Of a DNA stretch of 64,000 nt, positions 36,701-44,261 are shown one piece after another (the stretch's first letter is position 1; each line of letters begins with the position of its first letter). The notes beneath the pieces are model-generated. The model ran no database searches. It was not told where the DNA came from and saw only the letters and a program-made list of their open reading frames with translations. The DNA comes from AP-15 sp036404275. GTDB lineage: Bacteria; Pseudomonadota; Alphaproteobacteria; ATCC43930; CGMCC-115725. The translations under genes and the position numbers were made by a program. The stretch is taken from the NCBI GenBank assembly GCA_036404275.1, contig DASXAM010000074.1, positions 18,941 through 82,940 of the forward strand, read 5' to 3'.

Positions 36701-38335
36701 GAGACCGCAAACGCGAAAAACCCGTGCTATGTGCCGAATGCGGCGATCGCGTGGAAGCAGCCCAACGGCTTTTTCTATCCGCCGGCGTTCCATGCCGAAA
36801 ATCTCTATTTCGGCAATGTCGATATCCGGCATTTTGTCATCGACCCGCTGTTCGAGCCGTTTAAGGGCGCGACACCGGAGACCGGGGCTTTCGGGCAGGC
36901 CGGCAGCTACCTCACCGACGCGGCTGCGGTCGGCAGCGTCTACTGCGTGGCGCCGCAGGTGAACCCGAAAACATATTTCAACGACTTTACCAGTATCGAC
37001 CGGCAGACCGAGCTGAACGACGACGACGGTGCCTTGACCGGGCTCAGCAACAACATTCAGGCGACGCTCGACCCGCCCAACCCGCTGAAGCAGACGATCT
37101 CGGTCAACGAGGACGATTACTTCACCGCCCCGGTCGAAACCCCGGAATGCGCCTCAAATATCGGCAAGAACAACGAGCCCGCCAACGCCTGCAAGTCGCC
37201 GAGCAAGAAGGCGCCGACGGTGACGGCTAAGACCAGCCCCTACGACTATGTGTCGACAGTGATTTTTCACACGACGTTTGGCGACAAGTGGGACGCCGAT
37301 TGCACCAACCCGAAATGCTACGGGGTGCCGCTCTACCGCCAGTTCCTTGCCGGCGATCAAGACAAAGACGACCCGACCCACAAAAACGCGACCCGCGAGT
37401 GGAAGCATTGGTATCAGAATAAATGCGACAAGGATCAGACGACGCTGGAATGCCGCTGGCCGTTCATCCGCATGGCCGGCACCGCCATAAACACCCGCGA
37501 AACGTTGACCGTCAACAACGGCACCTATTACCTCGACACCACGGTGCCGTTCACAATACAGAAGACCGAACCCTATAACACCCAGAATGGCGGCGCATCT
37601 ACGACCAGCTCCGTCAATGTGTTCCAGCCCGACACCCAGATCAATCCCAATCTTAAATTTATCGGCACCTACAACGTCTTCTTCGTTTACGCCAAGCCGA
37701 GCACGCGCCAGACCTACCAGATCTACCTCGGCAAGGATGCCACCGCCGCCGACATCAAAGCGATCCGGGTGAAGCTGATCGACCTGACGCTCGACCATGA
37801 GTTTGGCGCGAAGCAACCTTGGCTGGACGTCGATACCAGTCGAGTCAAGGATAAAGGCATCGTCAGCGTCACCGTCGATTTCAGCAAGCTGACCGACGAT
37901 TCGCTCAAAGTGATCCCGAAGAACGGGCTGTGCCAGCCGCTCACGTTCTGCAAGCCGTCGGGCGAGACCTGCGGCTCGGCAGTGAGCGACGACGATCCGC
38001 TGGTGAAAGCCAACAAGGACTTCAAGGCGCAGACGGCTGGGGTCTGCAAAGAATGGGCGGTCAAGGACCTCGATTGCCCACCCAAGGGCTGCTACGGCTT
38101 TTCGTTCACGATCCCCAAAGAGGGTTTCAAGGCGGACGCGACGCTTACCAACCCCTCGCCGCACCGGCCGCCGCCGGAACCGTTCCCGACCGACAAGAAG
38201 GATCAAGGCGAGCCAGCCTGGCCGGTCAAGTTCTTGCGCACCACGATCGAGCCGGACCAGAGCAAGGGGCAGTGCCACTACACCGAGTTGCCCGGCACCG
38301 GCAATTGCACCGTCCCCGACTGGGTCCCGCAGTAA
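33740..38335 (+). CDS. Large exported G8/beta-helix protein resembling CEMIP/TMEM2
   Basis: A 1531-residue protein with a signal peptide (cleavage near ALA-K, residue 31). Residues about 70-115 (VNIYDGGSLEFEQ, ASSIIVEANGALTAG) look like a G8 domain. Residues about 430-535 carry an arrangement typical of the animal CEMIP/TMEM2 family: SFGGHTIFRQGFKQVKIQGV, EFVNLGQGGKLGHYPVHFHM, DSAVNQSNTRWFVLHDTQGV and WKSIGHGFYLENGTEADNNF, a right-handed parallel beta-helix with its HFH motif. A further 900 or so residues, with many cysteines, are unassigned. It is secreted or periplasmic; polysaccharide binding or cleavage is inferred from the animal hyaluronidases. The ATG follows a GAGAGGG site. Confidence 0.72.
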   Translation: MGRFSHGWRFGSACAIGALLAGFAWVGAALAKAPQPTECKAGMELPSQALEMGGVGAPEQPDLLVTGVCKVEKAAKYFYGKVNIYDGGSLEFEQPATGDPDIDFWASSIIVEANGALTAGVKAAYGTPRLNDKRGGFLTIHLYGKNDSVGDPAKDPGQGVLCKSHLDDGSPCGIPHKVWQNNGATVLPGCGNNPINKDSECIAGLADTTKDFFYQYGPLYGDGKCTNGKIFDVSKAEAECGGIAAAGKVGYFGYKVLAVSYGGTLMLRGYKGAADGIDKDHLATGNSWMRLSGDVSSGTSLRVDGTPADRWWLPGDGTRDEIVLTTTDYLPGHSELLTLNAADGVQGDQVNFTPAIKWFHSGERSSINLGVAKGRLEAAGMDKNLVSKGAETRAAVALLTRSIRIVSEGDAVDETYAEALKKNPDYSFGGHTIFRQGFKQVKIQGVEFVNLGQGGKLGHYPVHFHMARQVPAGTIVEDSAVNQSNTRWFVLHDTQGVTFQRNVGWKSIGHGFYLENGTEADNNFYSNIGIFARAAIANAQNPRHIPGILADNQDPASFTKENPKNVANPGFVYRSDNEYPTVFWISNGWNNFQGNMAAGAGACGVAYWFVPMENTDMPDVPTAKNQYVEPGGPNDAPPPIKTKHMKWADAGVKEGKVHFGYAGLQRLPLWAGSTPLESFYKNYATSTMMSFQTTADAPACDGFVAADEAKDNPPNVPFVAEVASFAPKPKRAEKPNEAPATQPDLVNDKFYPHAIGKRAGTRCAVSADGPDCTPPEPGHPGLTTPCTDGTPFLAAGHNPDTPNNPMFACAPTVIDHFTSSFHWAQGDVSAIWLRPQWYLVTNSVLTDVQQGGITFVTGGDVLRASIITGYWGLLRDSLLIGHTQPQDAAHKFTLDIGPFNLHTAEKCAKPTSSKLPSYCLNKAEGVSLPLTGFFNNQRMENIYDGPSYRDSTAYLDVSTAGCAVGDFNTAIDKCIYGTKQTAGVLKDETANAKNPCYVPNAAIAWKQPNGFFYPPAFHAENLYFGNVDIRHFVIDPLFEPFKGATPETGAFGQAGSYLTDAAAVGSVYCVAPQVNPKTYFNDFTSIDRQTELNDDDGALTGLSNNIQATLDPPNPLKQTISVNEDDYFTAPVETPECASNIGKNNEPANACKSPSKKAPTVTAKTSPYDYVSTVIFHTTFGDKWDADCTNPKCYGVPLYRQFLAGDQDKDDPTHKNATREWKHWYQNKCDKDQTTLECRWPFIRMAGTAINTRETLTVNNGTYYLDTTVPFTIQKTEPYNTQNGGASTTSSVNVFQPDTQINPNLKFIGTYNVFFVYAKPSTRQTYQIYLGKDATAADIKAIRVKLIDLTLDHEFGAKQPWLDVDTSRVKDKGIVSVTVDFSKLTDDSLKVIPKNGLCQPLTFCKPSGETCGSAVSDDDPLVKANKDFKAQTAGVCKEWAVKDLDCPPKGCYGFSFTIPKEGFKADATLTNPSPHRPPPEPFPTDKKDQGEPAWPVKFLRTTIEPDQSKGQCHYTELPGTGNCTVPDWVPQ

Positions 38336-38420
38336 ATCGCGCGGTCGTGGGTTGCCGCTGAGGGATTTACCGCGTTGCCCCTATACTGAAATACGAGAGG
38401 TCGATAAGGGGAGAGCGGCG

Positions 38421-38930
38421 ATGGCATTGCAGGTCAGGCGGATCGTCACCGGGCACGACGCGAACGGCAAGGCGGTCGTCGCCAGCGACGAGCGGCTCGA
38501 TGCGGTGCCCCGGCTCAACCGGCCGCACATCTCCGGCGTCGAGATCTGGTCCACCGACAAGATGCCGGCCGACAATTCGGCCGCGGCCGAGCCCGCGCAA
38601 CGCGCCGGCTTTGTCAAGCGCTACAATTATGTCGGCACCGGCCAAGGCACGGTGATCCGGGTTACCGAATTCGCCCCCGGCGCGCCCAGATTCATGCACC
38701 GCACCGAAACCGTCGATTACGCGATCCTGCTCAACGGCGAATGCGACCTCGAATTCGACAGCGGCGAGGTCGTGCATATGAGGCCCGGCGACATTTGCGT
38801 GCAGCGCGGCACGATGCATGCTTGGGTCAATACCGGCTCGGCGCCGGCGGTGTTCGCCTTTATCCTGATCGACGCCGAGCCGGCCGAAGTGGGCGGCGAG
38901 CCGCTGCGCACCCACTACCCGGCGTCATAA
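38421..38930 (+). CDS. Cupin domain-containing protein
   Basis: A 169-residue single-cupin protein. The first motif region is FAPGAPRFMHRTETVDYAILLNG (with H and E but not the full G-x5-HxH set), and the second is MRPGDICVQRGTMHAWVNTG. LDAVPRLNRPHISGVEIWST is typical of cupins in aromatic or lactone catabolic operons. GGGGAG precedes the ATG at 38421. It leads a same-strand run of hydrolase, SDR, phosphotransferase, DUF6285 and ribB genes. The reaction is unknown. Confidence 0.85.
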   Translation: MALQVRRIVTGHDANGKAVVASDERLDAVPRLNRPHISGVEIWSTDKMPADNSAAAEPAQRAGFVKRYNYVGTGQGTVIRVTEFAPGAPRFMHRTETVDYAILLNGECDLEFDSGEVVHMRPGDICVQRGTMHAWVNTGSAPAVFAFILIDAEPAEVGGEPLRTHYPAS

Positions 38931-38963
38931 CAAGCGCGATCCACGTCGATTAAGAGGCCCGCG

Positions 38964-39902
38964 ATGCCGAACCTGCATCCGCAGATCGTCCAGGTGCTGG
39001 ACGCGATGGCGCGGCTCGAGTTGCGTCCGATCGAGGCGATGACCCCGGCCGAGGCGCGCGCCCAGATGGAGGCGACGGCGCGCTCGCGCAAGGCCGAGCC
39101 GCTGCCGGTTGCCCGCGTCGAGGAGCGGACGATCCCCGGCCCGTCGGGCGATATCCGCCTGCGGCTTTATTGGCCTGACGCGGCGCGGCCGGTGCCGGCA
39201 ATCGTCTATTATCACGGCGGCGGCCATGTGATCGGCAGCCTCGACACCCATGACCTTATCGCCCGCAACCTCTGCGCCGGCGCCGGCGCGCTGGTCGCCT
39301 CGGTCGATTACCGCAAGGGGCCCGAGCACAAATTCCCGGCCGCGGTCGAGGATTCGTGGGCGGCGTTGGGCTGGGTCCATGACAACGCCGCAGGTCTTGG
39401 CGCCGATCCCGCCCGTCTCGGCGTCCACGGCGACAGCGCCGGCGCCAACCTTGCCGCGGTCGTGGCGTTGATGGCGCGCAATGCCGGAGGCCCGCAATTG
39501 CGGCTGCAGTCGCTGGTCTACCCGGTCGCCGACTACACGCTGTCGAGCGCTAGCTACACCAAATACGCCGAAGGCTGCGGTGTGCTGACAAAAGCTGCGA
39601 TGGCCTGGTTTCGCGACCATTATCTGCGCAGCGCCGCCGATGCCGAGGATTGGCACGCCTCGCCGCTCAAGGCGACGAGCTTTGCCGGGGTGGCGCCGGC
39701 CGTCATCGTCGCCGCCGAATGCGACGTGCTGCACGACGAGGCTGCCGATTACGCCGCGGCGTTGCGGCGTGCCGGCGTCGCGGTCGAGCACCGGGAATAT
39801 CCCGGCATGATCCACGGATTTTTCGGCATGGTCCCGCTCGTCGACGACGCGATGGCCGCGCAGCGCCAGGTCTGGGCCGCCTTCAAACGCGCCTTCGCCT
39901 GA
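38964..39902 (+). CDS. Alpha/beta hydrolase, hormone-sensitive lipase-like esterase
   Basis: A 312-residue esterase. The oxyanion-hole motif is YYHGGGHVIGS, the nucleophile is Ser158 in HGDSAGAN, and the acid and base appear in AAECDVLHDEAADYA and YPGMIHGFFGM. The N-terminal cap helices (HPQIVQVLDAMARLELRP) are typical of family IV lipases. It acts on short-chain or aryl esters or lactones in the cytosol; the specific substrate is unknown. It lies 33 bases after the cupin gene and is probably co-transcribed. Confidence 0.92.
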   Translation: MPNLHPQIVQVLDAMARLELRPIEAMTPAEARAQMEATARSRKAEPLPVARVEERTIPGPSGDIRLRLYWPDAARPVPAIVYYHGGGHVIGSLDTHDLIARNLCAGAGALVASVDYRKGPEHKFPAAVEDSWAALGWVHDNAAGLGADPARLGVHGDSAGANLAAVVALMARNAGGPQLRLQSLVYPVADYTLSSASYTKYAEGCGVLTKAAMAWFRDHYLRSAADAEDWHASPLKATSFAGVAPAVIVAAECDVLHDEAADYAAALRRAGVAVEHREYPGMIHGFFGMVPLVDDAMAAQRQVWAAFKRAFA

Positions 39903-39932
39903 CCGGTGTCGAAAGGAGGCTTGCGGTTTTCG

Positions 39933-40706
39933 ATGGCCGCCTTGCCCAGCTTCGATCTCAGCGGAGAGGTGGCGCTCGTTACCGGTGCCTCGAGCGGGAT
40001 CGGGCGCCATCTGGCGCTGCTGCTCGCGGCCGCCGGCGCCAAGGTGGCGTTGGCGGCGCGGCGCACCGAGCGGCTCGCCGAGGCGGCGGCCGAAATCGAG
40101 GACGCCGGCGGCGCGGCGCTGGCGGTGGCGCTCGACGTGACCCGGCAGGACAGCGTCGCCGCCGCGGTCGCCGCGGCCGAGCGCGGATTGGGGCCGCTCA
40201 GCCTGCTCGTCAACAATGCCGGGGTCGTCGTCTCCAAACCGGCGCTCGAGCATACCGAGGCGGACTGGGACCGCGTGCTCGACACCAATCTCAAGGGCGC
40301 CTGGCTGATGGCCCGCGAATTCGCGAGCCATCTCGTCGAACGCGGGCGGCCGGGCCGCATTGTCAACATCGCCTCGGTCCTCGGCATCCGCACGATCGCC
40401 TATGTGCCGAGCTATTGCAGCGCCAAGGCCGGCCTCATCCACCTGACGCATGTCTTGGCGATGGAGCTGGCGCGCCGGCGGATTCTCGTCAATGCGCTGG
40501 CGCCGGGCTATATCGACACCGATTTCACCCATGATTTTCTGCGCAGCGAGCCGGGAAGGAAGCTGGTCGGACGGATTCCGCTCGGCCGGGTCGGCCACAC
40601 CGACGATCTCGACGGCGCGATGCTGCTGCTGGCGTCGCCGGCCGGCGCCTACATTACCGGCGCGGTGATCGCGGTCGATGGCGGGCACGGCGTCGCCGCC
40701 ATCTGA
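39933..40706 (+). CDS. Short-chain dehydrogenase/reductase
   Basis: A 257-residue classical SDR. The cofactor motif is VTGASSGIGRHLA, followed by VNNAG, the catalytic serine in IVNIASVLG and tyrosine/lysine in YCSAK. APGYIDTDFTHDF and ITGAVIAVDGGHG complete the family pattern. The arginine after the glycine motif (AARRTERL) suggests NADP(H). AAAGGAGG is 13 bases before the ATG; a nearer TTG at 39921 is too close to it. Its end overlaps the next gene by 29 bases. Confidence 0.92.
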   Translation: MAALPSFDLSGEVALVTGASSGIGRHLALLLAAAGAKVALAARRTERLAEAAAEIEDAGGAALAVALDVTRQDSVAAAVAAAERGLGPLSLLVNNAGVVVSKPALEHTEADWDRVLDTNLKGAWLMAREFASHLVERGRPGRIVNIASVLGIRTIAYVPSYCSAKAGLIHLTHVLAMELARRRILVNALAPGYIDTDFTHDFLRSEPGRKLVGRIPLGRVGHTDDLDGAMLLLASPAGAYITGAVIAVDGGHGVAAI

Positions 40707-41733
40707 GGCGCTGCGGCAGGCGTCGCTCGCCCGGTTTCTCGCCGCTGAAACCGGCGCGCATTCGGTCGAAATCACCGGCCTTGCCCCGCTCGCCGGCGGG
40801 TCGATCCAGGAGAATTGGGGCCTCGACGCGCGTTTTTTTGGCGGCGCGCTCCCCGGCGAGCAGCATCTGGTGCTGCGCGCCGCGGCGGCAACCGGAGTTC
40901 CGTCGAGCCTCGACCGGCTGCAAGAATTCGCGGTGCTGAAAGCCGCGTTTGCCGCCGGGGTGACGGTGCCGGAGCCGCTGTTCGCCAGCGCCGACCCGGC
41001 GGTCTTCGGCAAGCCTTTTTTGGTCATGCGCCGCGTCCCCGGCACCGCCGCGGCGCATCGCATCACCCGCGACCCGGCGCTCGACCCGGACTTGCCGGCG
41101 CTCGCCGAGCGGCTCGGCCGCGAGCTCGCCCGGATCCATAGGGTCCGTCCGCCGCGTCCCGACCTCTCTTTTCTGGCGCCTTATGACGACGCGGGGCCGC
41201 AGCGCCAGATCGCCGCTTTTCGCGCCTATCTCGACGCCCATCCGATGCCGCGGCCGGTCCTGGAATGGGGCATGCGCTGGCTCGAAACCAACCTGCCGCC
41301 GCCGGTTGCGCCGGTCCTGTGCCACCACGATTTTCGGACCGGCAACTATCTGCTCAACGGTGCCCGACTGACGGGCATTCTCGACTGGGAATTTGCCGGC
41401 TGGGGCGATCCCGACGAGGATATCGGCTGGTTTTGCAGCAAGGGCTGGCGCTTTGCCCGGCTCGACCGCGAGGCCGGCGGGATCGCCGACCGCGCGCCGT
41501 TCTATCGGGGCTACGAAAGTGAATCGGGGCGCGCCGTCGATCCGCAGCGGGTGTTTTTTTGGGAGGTGCTGGCGAGCGTGCGCTGGGCGATCATTGCTCT
41601 GCAGCAGAGCGACCGCCATATGCTGGGCGGCGAGCGCAGCCTCGATTTGGCGCTGACCGGCCGGCGCGCCGGCGAATGCGAGCTGGAGATCCTGATGCTG
41701 CTCGACCGCGGCGGAAACCCGGCCGATGCGTGA
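40678..41733 (+). CDS. Aminoglycoside phosphotransferase-fold kinase (APH family)
   Basis: A 351-residue protein kinase-like phosphotransferase of the type often linked to acyl-CoA dehydrogenases. The catalytic loop is LCHHDFRTGNYLLN (HxD and N) and the metal motif is GILDWEFAGWGDPDEDIGWF. The N-terminal lobe contains GGSIQENWGL and LVLRAAAATG. It starts within the SDR gene (29-base overlap) and itself overlaps the DUF6285 gene by 8 bases. The APH/DUF6285 pair is a recurrent catabolic unit; the substrate (perhaps an alcohol or acyl-CoA precursor) is unknown. Confidence 0.88.
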   Translation: MAGTASPPSEALRQASLARFLAAETGAHSVEITGLAPLAGGSIQENWGLDARFFGGALPGEQHLVLRAAAATGVPSSLDRLQEFAVLKAAFAAGVTVPEPLFASADPAVFGKPFLVMRRVPGTAAAHRITRDPALDPDLPALAERLGRELARIHRVRPPRPDLSFLAPYDDAGPQRQIAAFRAYLDAHPMPRPVLEWGMRWLETNLPPPVAPVLCHHDFRTGNYLLNGARLTGILDWEFAGWGDPDEDIGWFCSKGWRFARLDREAGGIADRAPFYRGYESESGRAVDPQRVFFWEVLASVRWAIIALQQSDRHMLGGERSLDLALTGRRAGECELEILMLLDRGGNPADA

Positions 41734-42274
41734 TTTGCCCGACGGCCCGGCGCTGCTTGCTTTCGCTCGTGACGTGCTGCTCGACGATCTGTTGCCGCTG
41801 CTGCCGCCGGAACGCCGGCTCGATGCCCGTCTTGTCGCCAATTGCATGGCGATCGCGGCGCGCGAAGCCGCGGCGGACCCGCAGGGCCAAGGTGAAATCG
41901 GCGCGGCGCTGGCGACATTTTATAGCGCCTCAACGAAGGACGCTGTCCCCTCCCCGACCCTCCCCCGCGAGCGGAGGAGGGAGGAGCCGGCTTCCGCTCT
42001 CCCAGACCGGGCCGCGCTTGAACCGGCTTTCCCCGCCCGCGAACCCCACTCCCTCCCCCGCATGCGGGGGAGGGTTGGGGTGGGGGCCGGTGCGCCCGCC
42101 GACGACGAACTCAGTCGCCGCTTTGCCCGCGATCTGCGCATTGGTGCGTTCGAGAATTCGGAGCCGCGGTCCGCTGCGGTCCGCGCTATCCTGTGGCGGA
42201 TGACCATCGAGCGGCTGCGCCTCGCCAACCCGCGGTTTCTCGTCGCCAATGGCGTCATCGGGCCGAAAGGATGA
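41726..42274 (+). CDS. DUF6285 protein interrupted in frame by a palindromic repeat
   Basis: A 182-residue protein. Residues 1-70 (DGPALLAFARDVLLDDLLPL, LVANCMAIAAREAAADPQGQ) and 126-182 (RDLRIGAF, WRMTIERLRLANPRFL) form the small DUF6285 domain that accompanies APH-type kinases. The roughly 46 residues between them (SPTLPRERRREEP through LPRMRGRVGVG) are encoded by a palindromic GC-rich element and have no place in the family. The reading frame is preserved. Whether the protein folds is uncertain. It is coupled to ribB by an ATGA overlap. Confidence 0.78.
   Translation: MRDLPDGPALLAFARDVLLDDLLPLLPPERRLDARLVANCMAIAAREAAADPQGQGEIGAALATFYSASTKDAVPSPTLPRERRREEPASALPDRAALEPAFPAREPHSLPRMRGRVGVGAGAPADDELSRRFARDLRIGAFENSEPRSAAVRAILWRMTIERLRLANPRFLVANGVIGPKG
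41947..42085. repeat. Palindromic mobile-repeat insertion (about 139 bp) inside the DUF6285 gene
   Basis: The ends are 22-bp imperfect inverted repeats (41947-41968 against the complement of 42064-42085; 20 of 22 positions match). Each end contains its own palindrome: CCCTCCCCCGC/GGAGGAGGG on the left and a perfect 24-bp palindrome at 42051-42074 on the right. This is a REP/MITE-like structure. Intergenic copies of this CCCTCCCC class are common in alphaproteobacterial genomes; here it lies in frame within a coding gene. Confidence 0.75.
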
Positions 42275-43356
42275 GTGTGCCCCAATCCCGCGTCAGCCAG
42301 GCGATCGAGGCCTTTGCCGCCGGCGAGATCGTCATCGTCACCGATGACGACGACCGCGAGAACGAGGGCGATTTGATCCTCGCGGCGGTCCATGCCACCC
42401 CCGAAAAGATGGCGTTCATCATCCGCCACACTTGCGGCATCGTGACCGCACCCTTGACCGGCGAGATCGCCCGGCGGCTGGAGCTCGCCCCGATGGTCGC
42501 CGACAGCGACGCGATTCACGGCACCGCTTTTACCGTCTCGGTCGATTATCGGCACGGTACGACGACCGGCATCTCGGCCGAGGAGCGCACCGCGACGATC
42601 CGCAACCTCGCCAACGGCAATACCGGGCGCGGCGATTTTGTCCGGCCCGGCCACATCTTTCCGCTGATCGCCAAGGAAGGCGGCGTGTTGATGCGCTCGG
42701 GCCATACCGAGGCGGCGATCGATCTGTGCCGGCTCGCCGACCTCGAGCCGGTGGCGGCGATCTGCGAATTGGTCAACGACGACGGCACGGTCATGCGCGG
42801 GCCGCAGGTCGCGGCCTTTGCCAAGGCGCATTCGCTGCGGCGGATTTCGGTCGCCGATCTGATCGCCTACCGGCAGGCGCGCGAAAAGCTGGTGACGCGG
42901 GTCGCCGAATTTACCGTAGCGAGCGAGATCGGCGAGCTGTCCGGCTATGCCTATGTGACGCCGTTCGACAAGGTGCACCACTACGCCTTTGTTTACGGCC
43001 ATATCGGCGACGGCACCAACGTGCCGACCCGGCTGCATCGCGCCAGCGTGCTCGAAGATTTGTTCGGCGGCGCCAAGCCGATCCATGCCGCGCTCGACCG
43101 CTTCAAGGCGGCGGGGCAGGGCGTGCTCGTCTATCTGCGCGACGGCGCCTCGGGGGTGCCGATCTCGACCGTCGGCGAAACCGCGAGCCGGTCCGAGCGC
43201 GAGCGCAGCATGCAATGGCGCGAGGTCGGGCTCGGCGCGCAGATCCTGCGCGACCTGCGGATTTCGTCGATCCAATTGCTGGCGACGCGCTCGCGCACCT
43301 ATGTCGGGCTTGCCGGGTTCGGCATCGAGATCGTCGACACCGAGCCGCTCGAATGA
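42271..43356 (+). CDS. ribB: 3,4-Dihydroxy-2-butanone 4-phosphate synthase with degenerate GTP cyclohydrolase II domain
   Basis: A 361-residue protein of riboflavin synthesis. The N-terminal RibB domain is complete: VTDDDDRENEGDLILAA, the GIVTAPLT region, SVDYRHGTTTGISAEER and FPLIAKEGGVLMRSGHTEAA. The C-terminal half has the GTP cyclohydrolase II layout, but where the zinc cysteines and GDxxxSxRCxCG should be it reads RLHRASVLEDLFGGAKPIHA. It therefore cannot be a functional RibA and probably only makes DHBP from ribulose 5-phosphate. The ATG overlaps the DUF6285 stop (ATGA). Confidence 0.88.
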   Translation: MSVPQSRVSQAIEAFAAGEIVIVTDDDDRENEGDLILAAVHATPEKMAFIIRHTCGIVTAPLTGEIARRLELAPMVADSDAIHGTAFTVSVDYRHGTTTGISAEERTATIRNLANGNTGRGDFVRPGHIFPLIAKEGGVLMRSGHTEAAIDLCRLADLEPVAAICELVNDDGTVMRGPQVAAFAKAHSLRRISVADLIAYRQAREKLVTRVAEFTVASEIGELSGYAYVTPFDKVHHYAFVYGHIGDGTNVPTRLHRASVLEDLFGGAKPIHAALDRFKAAGQGVLVYLRDGASGVPISTVGETASRSERERSMQWREVGLGAQILRDLRISSIQLLATRSRTYVGLAGFGIEIVDTEPLE

Positions 43357-43362
43357 AGGATG

Positions 43363-44121
43363 CTATTTGCCGGCGCCGATCTGCCGGGCCATCTCGTCCT
43401 CTGTGCCCTTGCATTTGGGATGGCCAAAGCCGGAGGCGCTTTTGCCGTTTGGGCCGACGTCATAGATGATCTGGTCGGTATCAGGTCCGCCGCCCGGCAT
43501 CTTGTCGAGGCCAAGCGCGTGACGCACACGCCAGGCGATGTTGTGGTCGGCGCAGGCGCTATCGCCGCTGGCGCCGAGACCGCCCACGACCGTTTTGCCG
43601 TCGAGGAGGGCGAGCCCGCCGCCGAAGACGACTGTGCCGCCGACGATCTTGCCGACCGCCGGGTCGGAGCCGCTGCCGAATTTCGTTGGGTCGCCGGTGT
43701 CGAGCACATCGCCGCGCGGCGGGTCGGTCGTAACGATACCGTAGAGCGGCCCGCCGGACTGCGCCCCGGCATAGAGATTGGCGGTAGAGAACGCGCGCGT
43801 GCTGGTGCTGACCCCGTTTGCGGTGCCGGCTTTTTCGATGGCGATGGCGCGGCTCGCCGGCCACTGGTCGCCCGGCTTTTGTCCGCTGAAGCTGACGGCG
43901 CAAAGAGTGCCGTCGCGGGCGACCACAGCGGCCCACTCGTTGTTGTCGAGACCGCCATTGCTCGGGCCTCCGCTAGGCTTGACACTCGCCTTCAAGGCCT
44001 TAGTCAACTGGTCGTGGTTGACCGGGCATTTGGCCGCCCGAGCCGGCGCCATCGGCAACAGCACCACCGCCAGCAACAACCCGGCAAAAAAACCAGGGCC
44101 GAACCCATCGTCGAACATCAT
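43363..44121 (-). CDS. Exported GlcG/HbpS-like haem-binding (DUF336) protein
   Basis: A 252-residue protein with a signal peptide (FFAGLLLAVVLLPMAPARAA) and a GlcG/HbpS domain: EWAAVVARDGTLCAVSFSG, WPASRAIAIEKAGTANGVST, FSTANLYAGAQSGGPLYGI, IVGGTVVFGGGLALLDG and VVGGLGASGDSACADHNIAW. HbpS-type relatives bind haem or modulate haem-sensing kinases in Streptomyces; here only the fold is supported. GGAG 6 bases upstream supports the ATG at 44121; another ATG is at 44133. Convergent with ribB, 6 bases apart. Confidence 0.82.
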   Translation of the reverse strand: MMFDDGFGPGFFAGLLLAVVLLPMAPARAAKCPVNHDQLTKALKASVKPSGGPSNGGLDNNEWAAVVARDGTLCAVSFSGQKPGDQWPASRAIAIEKAGTANGVSTSTRAFSTANLYAGAQSGGPLYGIVTTDPPRGDVLDTGDPTKFGSGSDPAVGKIVGGTVVFGGGLALLDGKTVVGGLGASGDSACADHNIAWRVRHALGLDKMPGGGPDTDQIIYDVGPNGKSASGFGHPKCKGTEDEMARQIGAGK

Positions 44122-44261
44122 CTGCCGCTCCATCCCTGTTCCGCGCTTTTAGGACGGCAGGCCACCCCTGCGGTTCCATATCTCTCGACGATTCTCGAGC
44201 TTGGCGTCACGAACCCAACCCGGTACGCGCCGCGGCTACGGCACCTCTTCGAGGAATAATC

